Below, piece after piece: positions 21,170-30,680 of a DNA stretch of 52,500 bases. The stretch is from Mesostigma viride (taxonomy: Eukaryota; Streptophyta; Mesostigmatophyceae; Mesostigmatales; Mesostigmataceae): positions 1,686,586 to 1,739,085 of the forward strand of contig RPFO01000645.1 of assembly GCA_009746045.1 (NCBI GenBank), read 5' to 3'. The position numbers and the translations under genes were made by a program. The notes beneath the pieces were generated by a model. The model was not told the origin of the DNA. It ran no database searches and saw only the letters and a program-made list of their open reading frames with translations. Position 1 is the stretch's first letter. The number at the start of each line of letters is the position of its first letter.

Positions 21170-23706
21170 GCCTGTCAGCCGGGGGTAACCTGGACAGGTC
21201 CTTAGATAGTACCCCAGATAAAAATTTTTGCCTGCCTGTTTTTATAACCTCTGTAGGAGCTGAATCTTCCCTACCACTACGTGTGCGTCCTCTTATGTTC
21301 TTGAATGGTGGTTTAACCGTCCCTCACACTGTTGTAGACCCCTTCTTGCATGCTGATGAACTCTTGAATGTCTCTGTGTTGGTAGATAGCGGTGCGGCTA
21401 GCTCCTTTGTGAGCGAGGCCCTAGTTAGGCGTTTAGGACTAGTCCCTACCCCTCACACCAAACCCGTTACTGTTCATTATGCTGATGGTCGCACCAGTCA
21501 TTCCCCGGGTACGGTGTCCCTTCCCATGGTTATACAAGGACGTACTGTCAACCTGACGGCCACTATAGGCCCTATCACTACCGCTGATGTATTACTAGGA
21601 TTAGATTGGCACCAGGATAATAAGATTACTATTAATTATGATACCATGGTCATTTGGTTTCCAGATAGCTCTTACTGGGTACCTGAACGTCATTATAGAT
21701 TGGAAAATTTATCCTTGGTAGATATTACTCCTCCTACACCTGTTGATCCTCCTGTAAGACCTATACCTGAAGTATTAATGTCAAATGACGAATTACGTTC
21801 TGAATTAAAGCAAAATGGATACCTATTATGTATGTTCCTTCAGTTAGAAGTACAAGAGATACCTATCACTAATAATAGTGTGGATATAGATGTAAATACA
21901 GTGGATACAATAGGAGTAGGATTTACTGAAAATGAAATAGTAAGATACATGGCTGTGATAGATTCCTCAAAAGTATTTGAAGAAAAGACTCCTTCTTATC
22001 CTCCTCCTCGTTCTGTTTTACACCGTGTAGTTATCAAGGACGGTGCAGTTCCTACGCACTCTCCGATGTATAGAATGGGCCCTACCGAGTTAAAGGAACT
22101 AAAACAGATTTTAGTGTCATTATTAGAAGCAGGATTGATAGAGCCTAGTAACTCCCCCTACTCAGCTGGTGTCCTGTTAGTTCCTAAGCCAAATGGCAAG
22201 TTTCGCCTAGTTACTGATTATAGGAAGTTGAATGATATTACTGTGAAATCTAAATACCCTCTACCTCGTATTGATGATATATTTAATAAGGTTAAAGGTT
22301 CCACTTGTTTCACAGTACTGGATTGTGCGGATGGTTTTTGGCAGTTGCGGATAGCTCCTGAGGATTGCCATAAAACCGCCTTTGCTACCCCTTTTGGTCA
22401 TTACCAGTTTAGAGTAGCGGCTATGGGACTCTGTAACTCGCCTGCCTCTTTTCAAATGTTAATGAATGAAGTGCTTAGACCTGTTATGGGAAATTCTCAT
22501 CTTCCTCAGGTGTCCTCTGATCTAAAGGATCCCTCCTTCTCCTCTGTTTCTTTATCTGAGCATGACCGTTCTTGTGCTCAAGCTTACTTAGATGATATTC
22601 TTATTTACTCTCCTGATTTTGAAACGCACCTACGTGATTTAAAGAAAGTATTAGAAATAATGGCTGAAAATTCTTTGTGGGCGCGCCGTGCTAAAGTGCG
22701 TTCGGGTAGGAGTGTCCCATTTTTAGGGCACGTTCTGTCAGATGCCGGGGTCGCTACCGACCCGGATAAAACTAAGTCAATTCAGGAATGGCCTACTCCT
22801 ACCGACGTTAAAGGTGTACGTAGTTTCCTAGGAATTGCTTCTTACTATAGGCGTTTTATCCCGCGTTTCGCAACTATAGCAGCCCCTATTAATCATTTAT
22901 TAAAGAAGGATATCCCCTTTGTTTGGAGTAGTGAGTGTCAGTCGGCTTTTCAGTGCCTAAAATCCCTACTCCTTTCCCCTCCTGTACTCATCCTACCGGA
23001 TACTACTAAACCCTTTGTTGTGGCTACAGATGCTAGTAAAGTAGCTATAGGTGGTGTCCTTCTCCAGGATCAGGGTCAGGGCTTACAGCCAATTGAGTAT
23101 ATCTCTAGGACAATGCTCCCTGCGGAGCGTAACTATCCCGTCCACCAGCAGGAACTCTTAGCTGTGGTGTATTGTTGCCACGCGTGGCAGCACTTCCTTA
23201 AAGGTGCTCAATTTGATGTCTGCCTGAATGAACCCTGTGAGCTAGATCCTTATAGGTTAGTTATCCAAACGGATCATCGTCCCCTTACCCATCTTCTCTC
23301 CCAACCCAACCTTACCCCTCGGCAAGCGCGCTGGATGGAATTTTTAGCACAGTTTTCCCCTTTTAAACTTCAGTATGTCAAGGGTGTAGATAACATAGTA
23401 CCAGATGCACTCTCTCGTCGTGCAGACTATTCCTTCTTCGAGGACCTTGATGTTCTCAATACTACTCTAGTTCCTACTACTATGGGTGTAACCCCTTATG
23501 GTGAACTACCTGATGATGATTCCTATGCCTACCTCTTTCATACAGCTGTTCGCATGCCTGATCTCCTTTCTCACGTAGGACTCTCTCTCCCGTGTGAGGC
23601 CCTTCCTGTGGCCTCGGTGGGGGGGGAGGGGAAAAATAAAATTTCTATACCGCTTAGCCATATAGCGACTAGGTCAGGAAAGTCTTATGAAAACGTAGTC
23701 CCCTAG
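21091..23706 (+). CDS. pol: pol: aspartic protease, reverse transcriptase, RNase H of the gypsy element
   Basis: The frame opens after a stop at 21088-21090 and overlaps the end of gag by 79 bases in the -1 register, so a gag-pol fusion by -1 frameshifting is plausible; no independent start is needed. Counting from 21283: protease DSGA at residues 35-38; RT about 240-500 with the conserved RLVTDYRKLN, VLDCADGF, GLCNSPASF and active-site YLDD (435-438); RNase H about 570-720 with acidic residues in ATDAS, HQQEL, TDHRP and PDALSR. About 30 extra residues lie between the RT VLRP segment and YLDD. The ORF ends at TAG 23704, just after the integrase frame opens. Confidence 0.92.
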   Translation, partial: PSSSGFFARVFFGVSSYGFGGGGGTVGLSAGGNLDRSLDSTPDKNFCLPVFITSVGAESSLPLRVRPLMFLNGGLTVPHTVVDPFLHADELLNVSVLVDSGAASSFVSEALVRRLGLVPTPHTKPVTVHYADGRTSHSPGTVSLPMVIQGRTVNLTATIGPITTADVLLGLDWHQDNKITINYDTMVIWFPDSSYWVPERHYRLENLSLVDITPPTPVDPPVRPIPEVLMSNDELRSELKQNGYLLCMFLQLEVQEIPITNNSVDIDVNTVDTIGVGFTENEIVRYMAVIDSSKVFEEKTPSYPPPRSVLHRVVIKDGAVPTHSPMYRMGPTELKELKQILVSLLEAGLIEPSNSPYSAGVLLVPKPNGKFRLVTDYRKLNDITVKSKYPLPRIDDIFNKVKGSTCFTVLDCADGFWQLRIAPEDCHKTAFATPFGHYQFRVAAMGLCNSPASFQMLMNEVLRPVMGNSHLPQVSSDLKDPSFSSVSLSEHDRSCAQAYLDDILIYSPDFETHLRDLKKVLEIMAENSLWARRAKVRSGRSVPFLGHVLSDAGVATDPDKTKSIQEWPTPTDVKGVRSFLGIASYYRRFIPRFATIAAPINHLLKKDIPFVWSSECQSAFQCLKSLLLSPPVLILPDTTKPFVVATDASKVAIGGVLLQDQGQGLQPIEYISRTMLPAERNYPVHQQELLAVVYCCHAWQHFLKGAQFDVCLNEPCELDPYRLVIQTDHRPLTHLLSQPNLTPRQARWMEFLAQFSPFKLQYVKGVDNIVPDALSRRADYSFFEDLDVLNTTLVPTTMGVTPYGELPDDDSYAYLFHTAVRMPDLLSHVGLSLPCEALPVASVGGEGKNKISIPLSHIATRSGKSYENVVP
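21147..21158 (+). promoter_or_regulatory. TG8AGG purine tract 1, at the gag/pol overlap
   Basis: T, eight G, A, GG, identical in its 12-bp core to the PPT next to the 3' LTR. In the gag frame it reads ttG GGG GGG A, which fits the X_XXY_YYZ form of a -1 slippery site, and the shift would enter the pol frame. It could be a frameshift site, an extra PPT, or both. Confidence 0.55.
23618..23629 (+). promoter_or_regulatory. TG8AGG purine tract 2, near the end of the RT/RNase H frame
   Basis: The same 12-bp core, followed by GGAAAAATAAAA. A -1 shift here would soon meet a TAA stop, so it does not serve integrase expression. A central polypurine tract for second-strand priming is the better guess. 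Confidence 0.5.
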
Positions 23707-25301
23707 GACCTCCCCTTCTCTTCGGCAAGGCGGTAGGAGATCTCTTTAAACCTGTTCTGGATACTTCTGTAGCGATGCCTACCTCTGATCTTGAACGCCT
23801 TATTAGTAGATTTACGGCCACTGAGCCGGAAGCATTAGCTGCCATTGCTGCACATCCCCAACAATTAGGCAAGCACCCTTGTAAATTTGTAGGTGGGTTT
23901 TTATATGTGCAGATAGCAGATTCTCCCCCTCAATGGCGCCTGTATGTCCCTCCTATCTGTCGCTCCTCCTTGCTCTTTGAGTTGCATGACTTAGCTGCTC
24001 ATCAGGGTGGTAAACGGGTACGGGACCTAGTAGCCCGCTCTTATTACTGGCCTTCCCTTTATAAGGATGTGGATGAGTATGTTAGAACTTGTCAATCTTG
24101 CCAGGAAATGAAACCCAATAATGTAGGACAGATAGCAGAACCTAGGACCTTGCCTGACCCTATCATGCCTTGGGATTCTATCATGATGGATTTTGTAGGA
24201 CCTTTTAGAAAGAATGATAGGGGCAATGCCCAAATCCTTGTGTTCATAGATCGTTTTACTCGTATGTGCCATCTTGTGCCGTGTCCTTTAGAACTCACCG
24301 CACGTGATTGCGCACGCCTATACCTCAATAATGTATATAGATATCATGGATTGAGTAGGCAGTTTATTAGTGATAAGGATAAATTATTTACCTCAGATTT
24401 TTGGCAGCAGTTTTTCGCTGCCATCGGTACCAAGGTTACCTACGGTACTGCCTACCACTCCTCCTCCTCTCATTTAGTAGAGCGTCTTAATAGAGTAGTA
24501 GAAGAAGCGCTTAGGCACTATGTTAATGGCTCGGGTAGTGATTGGGAGGATTATTTATGTTTGGTAGAGTTCTCCCTCAACAATTGTCCCCAAGCTGCGC
24601 ATGGATATACGCCCTTCTTCTTAGATACTGGTAGACAGCCCCTTACCCCTACCTCTCTCTTAGCTAGTCCTCTACGGGACAAGGATGATGTGTCCCGAGA
24701 TACTGTAGAAGGTGTACAGTCCTTACTAGATAGAATGAAAACTGCTCATGACCACGCGATCTCAGGGTATCAAAAAGCTCAGGCTAAGTACCTTGCTAGG
24801 TTGCGTGCCTCCTTAGATAGACGAGCACCTGAGATAGAAGTAGGAGATCTAGTATTAGTAGAAGGCCCCCGTGTTGGCCGTTTTGCTCATAAGTTTGAAG
24901 CAGAACTGAAGGTCAAACTTAGGCCTGCCTTCTTAGGACCCTTCCATGTGTTGTCTAGGGTAGGAAATTTCTTGTATAAAGTCGATATCCCTACCTCTTG
25001 GCAAACGCATTCAAACACCTTCCATAGGAGCCAGCTTAAACTGTACCACCCTAGTACGTTCGCTGGCAGGGAGTTAGCGCCTGCCCCTTTAGAGCATAAT
25101 CCTGACACTGGGGAAGTAGAAGACGAAGTAGAAAGCATCGTGGCCCATCGAGATATCAAAAAGGGCCGCGGTACCCAGCGTCAGTATAAAGTGAAGTGGA
25201 TGTATGCTCGTAGTGAAGTAGATAAGGTTTGGTATACGGAGAGTGAGCTAGATGGGTGTAGTCGCCTGCTGCAGGAATATAAAACCCTGCACAAGCTCTA
25301 G
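23691..25301 (+). CDS. int: integrase with C-terminal chromodomain of the gypsy element
   Basis: The frame is open from 23691 and has an ATG at 23775, giving 508 residues. The zinc-binding N-terminal domain shows H71, H76, C106 and C109 (HHCC). The catalytic core shows D139, D200 and E236, i.e. DDX35E, the exact retroviral-type spacing; E lies in a HLVERLNR context. A C-terminal segment (about 449-500) reads as a chromodomain, with IVAHRDIKKGRG, YKVKWMY and WYTESEL; chromodomains of chromoviruses steer integration to marked chromatin. The frame is -1 relative to protease-RT, with overlap only at 23691-23703. It may be joined to pol by a frameshift, expressed separately, or this copy may carry an indel in the CCCC run at 23700. 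Confidence 0.93.
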   Translation, partial: KRSPLGPPLLFGKAVGDLFKPVLDTSVAMPTSDLERLISRFTATEPEALAAIAAHPQQLGKHPCKFVGGFLYVQIADSPPQWRLYVPPICRSSLLFELHDLAAHQGGKRVRDLVARSYYWPSLYKDVDEYVRTCQSCQEMKPNNVGQIAEPRTLPDPIMPWDSIMMDFVGPFRKNDRGNAQILVFIDRFTRMCHLVPCPLELTARDCARLYLNNVYRYHGLSRQFISDKDKLFTSDFWQQFFAAIGTKVTYGTAYHSSSSHLVERLNRVVEEALRHYVNGSGSDWEDYLCLVEFSLNNCPQAAHGYTPFFLDTGRQPLTPTSLLASPLRDKDDVSRDTVEGVQSLLDRMKTAHDHAISGYQKAQAKYLARLRASLDRRAPEIEVGDLVLVEGPRVGRFAHKFEAELKVKLRPAFLGPFHVLSRVGNFLYKVDIPTSWQTHSNTFHRSQLKLYHPSTFAGRELAPAPLEHNPDTGEVEDEVESIVAHRDIKKGRGTQRQYKVKWMYARSEVDKVWYTESELDGCSRLLQEYKTLHKL

Positions 25302-25377
25302 TCGTAGGCCTTCTCCTCTCTTATGTTATGTCTGCTGTCGACGGGTGGTTGGTTGTCCCCTCCCCTCCGCAGCCGTC

Positions 25378-26203
25378 ATGACAGAGCCTACCCCTCCGGC
25401 TGAGAGCCCGCTGCCGTCCCTGCCCCTACCGGACCCTGAGCTGTATTTCGAGGCCCTTCCGGGCCGCTGGGTGTCGCGATCATGTTACCGGGGTGGCGTT
25501 GTGCAGCCGGCCCTTCAGGCCCAACATGCGAGCTTAGTCAGGGCGGCCCTCTTCGGGGTCACGTGGTATGGTCCTTCCCCTAATGAGCCGCACCAGCTTG
25601 TCCTGCACGGGTTCGACGATGCCGGACACTGTTTGTTGGGGTGTGGTTCCGCTGTCCCGCCTTGGGACAGATAGATGCGGTTCTCCGGTGCTGCCGTGTG
25701 TTCTCCTACCTCTCTACCCCTGTGGGCCGTACCTGCCTACGGGAGGTGTTTCCTTGGCTTCCGGCTGAGGGTGATGCTGAGGTAGATGAGAACCCCTGCG
25801 ACCTTTTACGGGCCGTAGAATTCATGGAGATAGCTGATCAGGCGGCGGGACTAGCGGTTGATGGTCCTGCCCCTTCGGGCGCCCCAGCCGAGGTACATTA
25901 TACTCCAGACTGCGCCCTCGGATCCGGTATCATTGCCTGCTCCTTCGGGCTCTCTGCCTGATCGCGGTAGAGCCTTTCCTACGCCTCTTTGCCTGCGGTT
26001 TCCTGGACTGGGCCCGGGGCCAGGTCGTTCTTACTCAGCATAGGTATTACTGGGCCTTTCTGGGCCTTTTTCCTGACGGCGTGTGGGCCGATGTTTTCCT
26101 CACCGTAGATAGGCATGACAATGTTGAGGATGTGGCCCATTACCAGGCCTACCTGGATGTCCTGCTGGCCTCCCGTGGTACCTACCAGACGGATGGCCAT
26201 TAG
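25378..26203 (+). pseudogene. extra 3' ORF of the gypsy element, decayed
   Basis: After integrase, an ATG at 25378 opens 98 residues (acidic/Pro-rich start, then a GRWVSRSCYRGG-like block) to a stop at 25672. The downstream protein-like sequence continues in other frames: 25641-25961 (LRCCRVFSYLSTPVGR..., EFMEIADQAAG), then about 26041-26203 (WAFLGLFPDGVWADVF, HYQAYLDVLLASRG). At least two or three indels separate these pieces. No transmembrane or envelope hallmark and no known domain was recognised. The position is where envelope or accessory genes sit in some gypsy elements, but that is no evidence of function. Confidence 0.55.
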
Positions 26204-26555
26204 ATAGAGGGCCTTAGGCCCGACCTGAGGGTGTTGTCCCTCCGGTATGTAGAGTCGCCCTCATGTTCTGGCCAGTTGACTGGTCGTTCTTGGTCCTTGG
26301 TGCTGATTGGTTTACTCTGTGTGTCCTGCCCAGTTCCCCCCGGCAAGGACTTTGTTCCAGGCAGTTAGGGGAACCTACCACCAGGCTTGGTGCTGGCTAA
26401 CCCTACACCTCCAGGCGTGGTGGTGGAGACCGTGTGAACTATTGGTGCCTTGTATCTTGGATGGCCTGCTGACTGTGTTAGTGCGTGCTGGGTGCATTAG
26501 GTTTCCTACCCCTTGTTTTCCTCCCTGTACGTAGGGAGAGGGCTCCCTACCTTTG
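26204..26555 (+). other. non-coding 3' region of the gypsy element before the PPT
   Basis: A pyrimidine-rich spacer between the decayed 3' ORF and the polypurine tract. No ORF or repeat was recognised. Confidence 0.5.
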
Positions 26556-26567
26556 TGGGGGGGGAGG
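26556..26567 (+). promoter_or_regulatory. 3' polypurine tract
   Basis: TG8AGG directly abuts the TG of the 3' LTR at 26568. This is the required position of the plus-strand primer for reverse transcription. Confidence 0.85.
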
Positions 26568-27172
26568 TGTTACGTCGCGTAACAATTCGTTGTAGTTACG
26601 GACGTAAATTAGGTCTTTTGCCTCGGTTGTCCCTAGGTTTACGTTTAGGCTCCTACCGGGACATTATTGTCCTCGTAACAGTACTGTGGTACATTGGGTG
26701 CCGTTGGGCGCCGCGCCGCGTACTTTATTAGTGGTCCTGATCCTGTGGCAGAATGTAGTGGACCAGCGTGCATCAGTAGATTTAGTGGACCAGCGTGCAT
26801 CTGTAGGCGAGGGCCATGTCGGCCCGAGCGTGTTGGACCGTTGGTGACCATTTATGCGCGTTCTACCCCTTGTGTGTGCACTCGGCGTGTGTTAAGTGAA
26901 TTGACACATTTAGGCTTGGGTCACGGCAGTGTAGTTGTGTTTCCTTCCTCTATTCCTGGAGTAAACGGGTTTTGATAAATTCTGATCGGGTAGGAAACGG
27001 GTTTTGATAAATGGTTGTATGGCGTATTATAGTAACACTTACGTTAATGCATTGAGATCAGCTCCGTCACGTTCGTCTTTCGCCAGAGGGTTAAGTAGAG
27101 GAGGCCTGACCAGTTTAGGTAGTATCAGGCCCATTAGAGGTAGAGGTGGAGGTAGATATCCGCGGCGTAACA
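26568..27172 (+). repeat. 3' LTR
   Basis: 605 bp. It is identical by eye to the 5' LTR except for a 32-bp insertion at 26981-27012 that duplicates AAACGGGTTTTGATAAAT around TCTGATCGGGTAGG. It ends GGCGTAACA at 27172, followed by the TGTAC target copy. Confidence 0.95.
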
Positions 27173-27412
27173 TGTACCTTGTGCAGCTGGCGTGATCCTT
27201 GGATGTCCGTGTCAGATTACTATTAAGTTCTTCAGGGTTATTCTCCCAGTTATCGGGTTTTTCCTTATGTTGCATGCCTATCTCACCTCCGTAATCTATC
27301 ATTCTCAATGAATATGTATCCTTGGGTATAGGTTTATAGCTGGGCGTTTGCTTTGGTTTGAGTGATTTCACTCTGCTGTAAGTAATTATATTTTTAATAT
27401 ATATATATCCTT

Positions 27413-28926
27413 TGCGAAATCTATCAGAGCCCTAAACACCAGTTTCTTCAATATACACTGGAATGTACATTCAGACATGGTTGTCTCGGTGATAGATGTC
27501 TCAATCCTCTAGCATGCATCCCGGGATCACCTCTTGGCCAGAGAAAATAAGCCATTAGCATGCTGGGATCAATGCAAGCTTCATCAGTCGCATGACCTGC
27601 TGGAAGACGGGCCCAAAAGTTTTCAGACCCAGTGCCATGTCCGCTCGGCGCTCTCGTCGAGTCATCTTACGAGGATCGGTCACCCGACTACTTAAATTCA
27701 CTCGTTACATACACTAGCCATGCCATGCGTTGAACGCATAATGCCACTCACACGAGTTGTCGTTCAGAAACTGACTATTCAAAGCTCGAAGCGGATGGCT
27801 AAGTGTTCTGTTCCTCGAATACATATGATGTTCTTGGCAAACGAAGTAGTTCCTTTAATGCTAATAGATCTGTACTATACCGCCAAGGTGCAGGCCTGCA
27901 ATCCCGAGAGCATGGACAAAAACAAAACTTGATTCCTAGGCAAGTTTTACCAGCGGTCCCAGTAATGTCTTGCAGACTTGCGGCCGGTGGAAATACCATG
28001 AGTGAGTGGGGGTGCGTGCGGCATACTGCATAAAATTGATCAGGAATCCAAGGCACGAGGTATTCCTTATTACAGTGTCTCGAGCGGCCCTGCATGTAAC
28101 AAAAAGCACCTGTTGGAGTTAAGCAGTCATACGGCATGCCATAGTCACGGTTATGGTCTCGACTCTTCGACTCTCGAGCTGCCCGCCTGGCCGGGCAAGC
28201 CTCGGTGTCCGCCATCGTCTTTTCTGCCAGAACCGGCACTTCGTGTCTCTCGAACGCATCAGCTGGAAACTGGAAACGCACACGTGTTGCAACTTGAAAC
28301 CTTCAAATGATTGCACACCGGGCCCGTACTTACCTGCACGCCACGTGTTGTGGTCAGGTATCGGAGTACTTTTACTCCGTGCAAACTTTCCGTGCTAACT
28401 TGCCAAAAATGCAAACAGCTGGTGCTGGCTGGTGGGGCTTGTCAGTTTTCACGTGTCAATAATTAATATTGACACACCACAACACGTATATTTACATGCC
28501 TTTTCTCGGACATGGCTGCTCTTAAATGTCTCCTTTCCAATATCCAGTGCCAAAGTTGCAAACAGAATATTGAATATGGTCGCACCCATTGATTTCGCCC
28601 GCTCCGCATTATTCGGAGCAGCGTTTTCGATACGGGGTTCCGGTTTTAGAACACTCTTACGCTCATTGTTTTCTTGAATCTCGTTCATTTCCGCCCCCGA
28701 CCCGTCAGCTATTCCAACAATTGCGCTGGAAGATATGCCGTGAAATGCGCACTTTCTCTAGAGAGGATATGGTTTTGCAGATTGTTAGTATGATAGTTTC
28801 TCGGCTCTGTTTCAGTACTACTCACGGTAAGGGAGTTGTGTAATTGCAACCTGTCCCCGCGCCGTCTGATGACATCAATATCTGCCGACCATATGCGCAA
28901 GGCCGGCGAAGTGCTTGTATCGACCC
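27413..28926. other. unassigned sequence between the transposon nest and the GT29 gene
   Basis: No coding region, LTR, LINE body or tandem array was recognised. Short open frames have no family resemblance. It may include the promoter or 5' UTR of the GT29 gene. Confidence 0.4.
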
Positions 28927-29239
28927 ATGCATCTACTCATCCGCAAGCTATGCTCCTCTATTGCCGTCGTAATTTGGATCGCCACTCAAGCATGGCCTCC
29001 TTCAACGAGTGTGGCACTCATTTATACCCCAGCTCCAATAACATTCGGTGACGTGATACCTGGCGGAAAACTAGGCATCCAGCGAGCTTATGCAGACGCC
29101 AGGGACAATCTCAGAGACGCCGGAGAGGACCAGACGTCACTTCTCGTTTCTGGGACGCACAATCGTGGCAGTCAATACGCTTCTACAACCTTTCGTGAGA
29201 ATCCCAGCAGCGTGGACACTGCCCTAGCGCGAAGTACCG
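28927..29239 (+). CDS. candidate first exon with signal anchor, possibly of the GT29 gene
   Basis: An ATG at 28927 begins MHLLIRKLCSS followed by a hydrophobic stretch (IAVVIWIATQAW). This is a short basic tail plus one membrane span, as expected for a type II Golgi glycosyltransferase. The frame stays open to 29337. A GT at 29240 would leave phase 1, the phase required by the first recognised GT29 exon at 30681. The stem-like Ser/Thr/Gly-rich sequence after the anchor also fits. There is no direct proof of the junction, the donor is not strong, and chance is possible. Confidence 0.3.
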
Positions 29240-30680
29240 GTGCGAGGAGCCTAAAGTCGGTGCGCAAGGTTGCCAAGCCTGCAACTGGCGAATGCCATCG
29301 TGAGTGGGGTGCCCATTATAGAAGAAGGACACTGTAAAAGGCAGAGTCAACGAGGGACACATACCACTAAAAAGGGGGCCAATTGTTAAGTCACGGTGTT
29401 CCTTCCACATGTCCTTTTGATCGTTGCCCACTGCTGCCTCACCCTCTTGCAGTGTTGTATGTCAACAATGACCTGTTTGATCGTTTGTAGCCTCCCTGCC
29501 TACATGCCTCGCTATTTTTAGAACAAGCCACAGCTGTGTGGGTCACTGGGGCACAAGTGCCCTTAATGATTCCAGCATCACAACTCCCGTCCCGTCCTTC
29601 TGTACATAAAAATAATGTTTCTAATAGTATGCTCTTTGGCGATTAGTCTGTAGTTGCCAGTCACATCGTCTCGCTCTGGCCTGCGCTGCTTGTCTCCTTG
29701 ATATCCAGCCGTATCCCTGCCTGGGTGCATCGAGAGCTTTCCCCTGGGTACACCACAATTCCCTCCTTAAGCCCATCGCAGCCGATATGCCTGCCAGGCC
29801 TGCTCCAGCGAGCGCCGCCACTCCTGTGCAGGTGTCCTGCGTCCTCTGTGTAATGAGCGCTGTGGTAGGCATGGGTGTCACCCATGGCACATGTGAGCAC
29901 TGTGGTGGGCGGCACCGAGTGGGAGGAGCTTCCCTTTGTGTGCGCTGCGTTCGGCTCCGACCCGTGCATGTGTGGGGCATGCCCACCTGGGTATCTGGGA
30001 GGGAGGGACCGACACACATCATCCCCCATGGTGCCCGATAGCCAACAGCTTCACTGTATGATCTAGGGCAGGGCTGAAGCATCAGCCACGCCTCGGGGGG
30101 TGGATTGTGACCACTTTATTCCCAGGCTGTACGTTCAACCTATCATCATTCCACCTGCAATGTGGTGTAGGGGGCATCGTCGCATCTTGCCTCCATGCTT
30201 GCGCTGTCAGAGGGGGTCTTCATGTGGTTGCCAGCGAGCGTCACGAAACGCCTGCAGTAACTGTAATGTGGATGTTCTCTGCCCCTTGCATGCTGCGTGT
30301 GTGACAATGCCCGCTCTTGCTGCACGCTCCGAACCTCTCGTTCAGCGGTTACAATGTCACCCAGGGGGATGATGGCAGCCAGCTCTCCTAATGCACTCGT
30401 ATGCATGCTTGGTCGCGGTGTGTGCGTGCCCATTCTACCTGTCCCCCATGACGTGCTGGTTATTGTGTCATATGAGGAAGTCCGTGGCGCACGAAAGTGG
30501 ATTAATATCGTCCAGCCCAGCGGATCCGTAGCTACTGTCAACTGTCAAACGGATCGTTGCCCTTTTCACCTGTTAGCTTTACCTACTTGCTCCTCCTAGC
30601 TGCTGGTATGGCCCGAGTCACCCTTGACTTACAAATACACCCCTCCAAACATATGTTGCCTTGGTGATGTTTGGTGGCAG
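29240..30680. other. probable intron or intergenic DNA upstream of the first firm GT29 exon
   Basis: No domain was recognised. A frame around 30420-30600 is open but unassigned. The acceptor TGGCAG at 30675-30680 opens the first recognised GT29 exon. Confidence 0.4.

Larger units (their letters stand above)
11879..27172 (+). mobile_element. full-length chromodomain Ty3/gypsy LTR retrotransposon carrying nested insertions
   Basis: A 5' LTR (11879-12451), 3' LTR (26568-27172), PBS, PPT, protease-RT-RNase H, integrase and chromodomain are all present in Ty3/gypsy order (RT before integrase). The flanking duplication TGTAC is perfect (11874-11878 and 27173-27177). LTRs run TG...CA with extended inverted termini (TGTTACG/CGTAACA). 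Removing the two nested LINEs (13036-16946 and 17477-19483) plus one target copy each leaves an element of about 9.4 kb. Its genes are AT-richer than the host exons. Frameshifts in gag and in the 3' ORF suggest this copy is not autonomous. It inserted into the 3' UTR of an older retroelement. Confidence 0.95.
11504..27400 (+). mobile_element. 5'-truncated non-LTR retroelement, split by the gypsy element
   Basis: Two pieces, 11504-11878 and 27178-27400, form about 600 bp of a retroelement 3' end interrupted by the LTR element. The whole is flanked by a 12-bp direct repeat ATATATATCCTT at 11492-11503 and 27401-27412, the expected target duplication. Its 3' end (CACTCTGCTGTAAGTAATTAT...) matches the minus-strand copies at 40758-40860 and 44781-45133, each with its own target duplication. 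It is the oldest layer of the nest. Confidence 0.8.
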
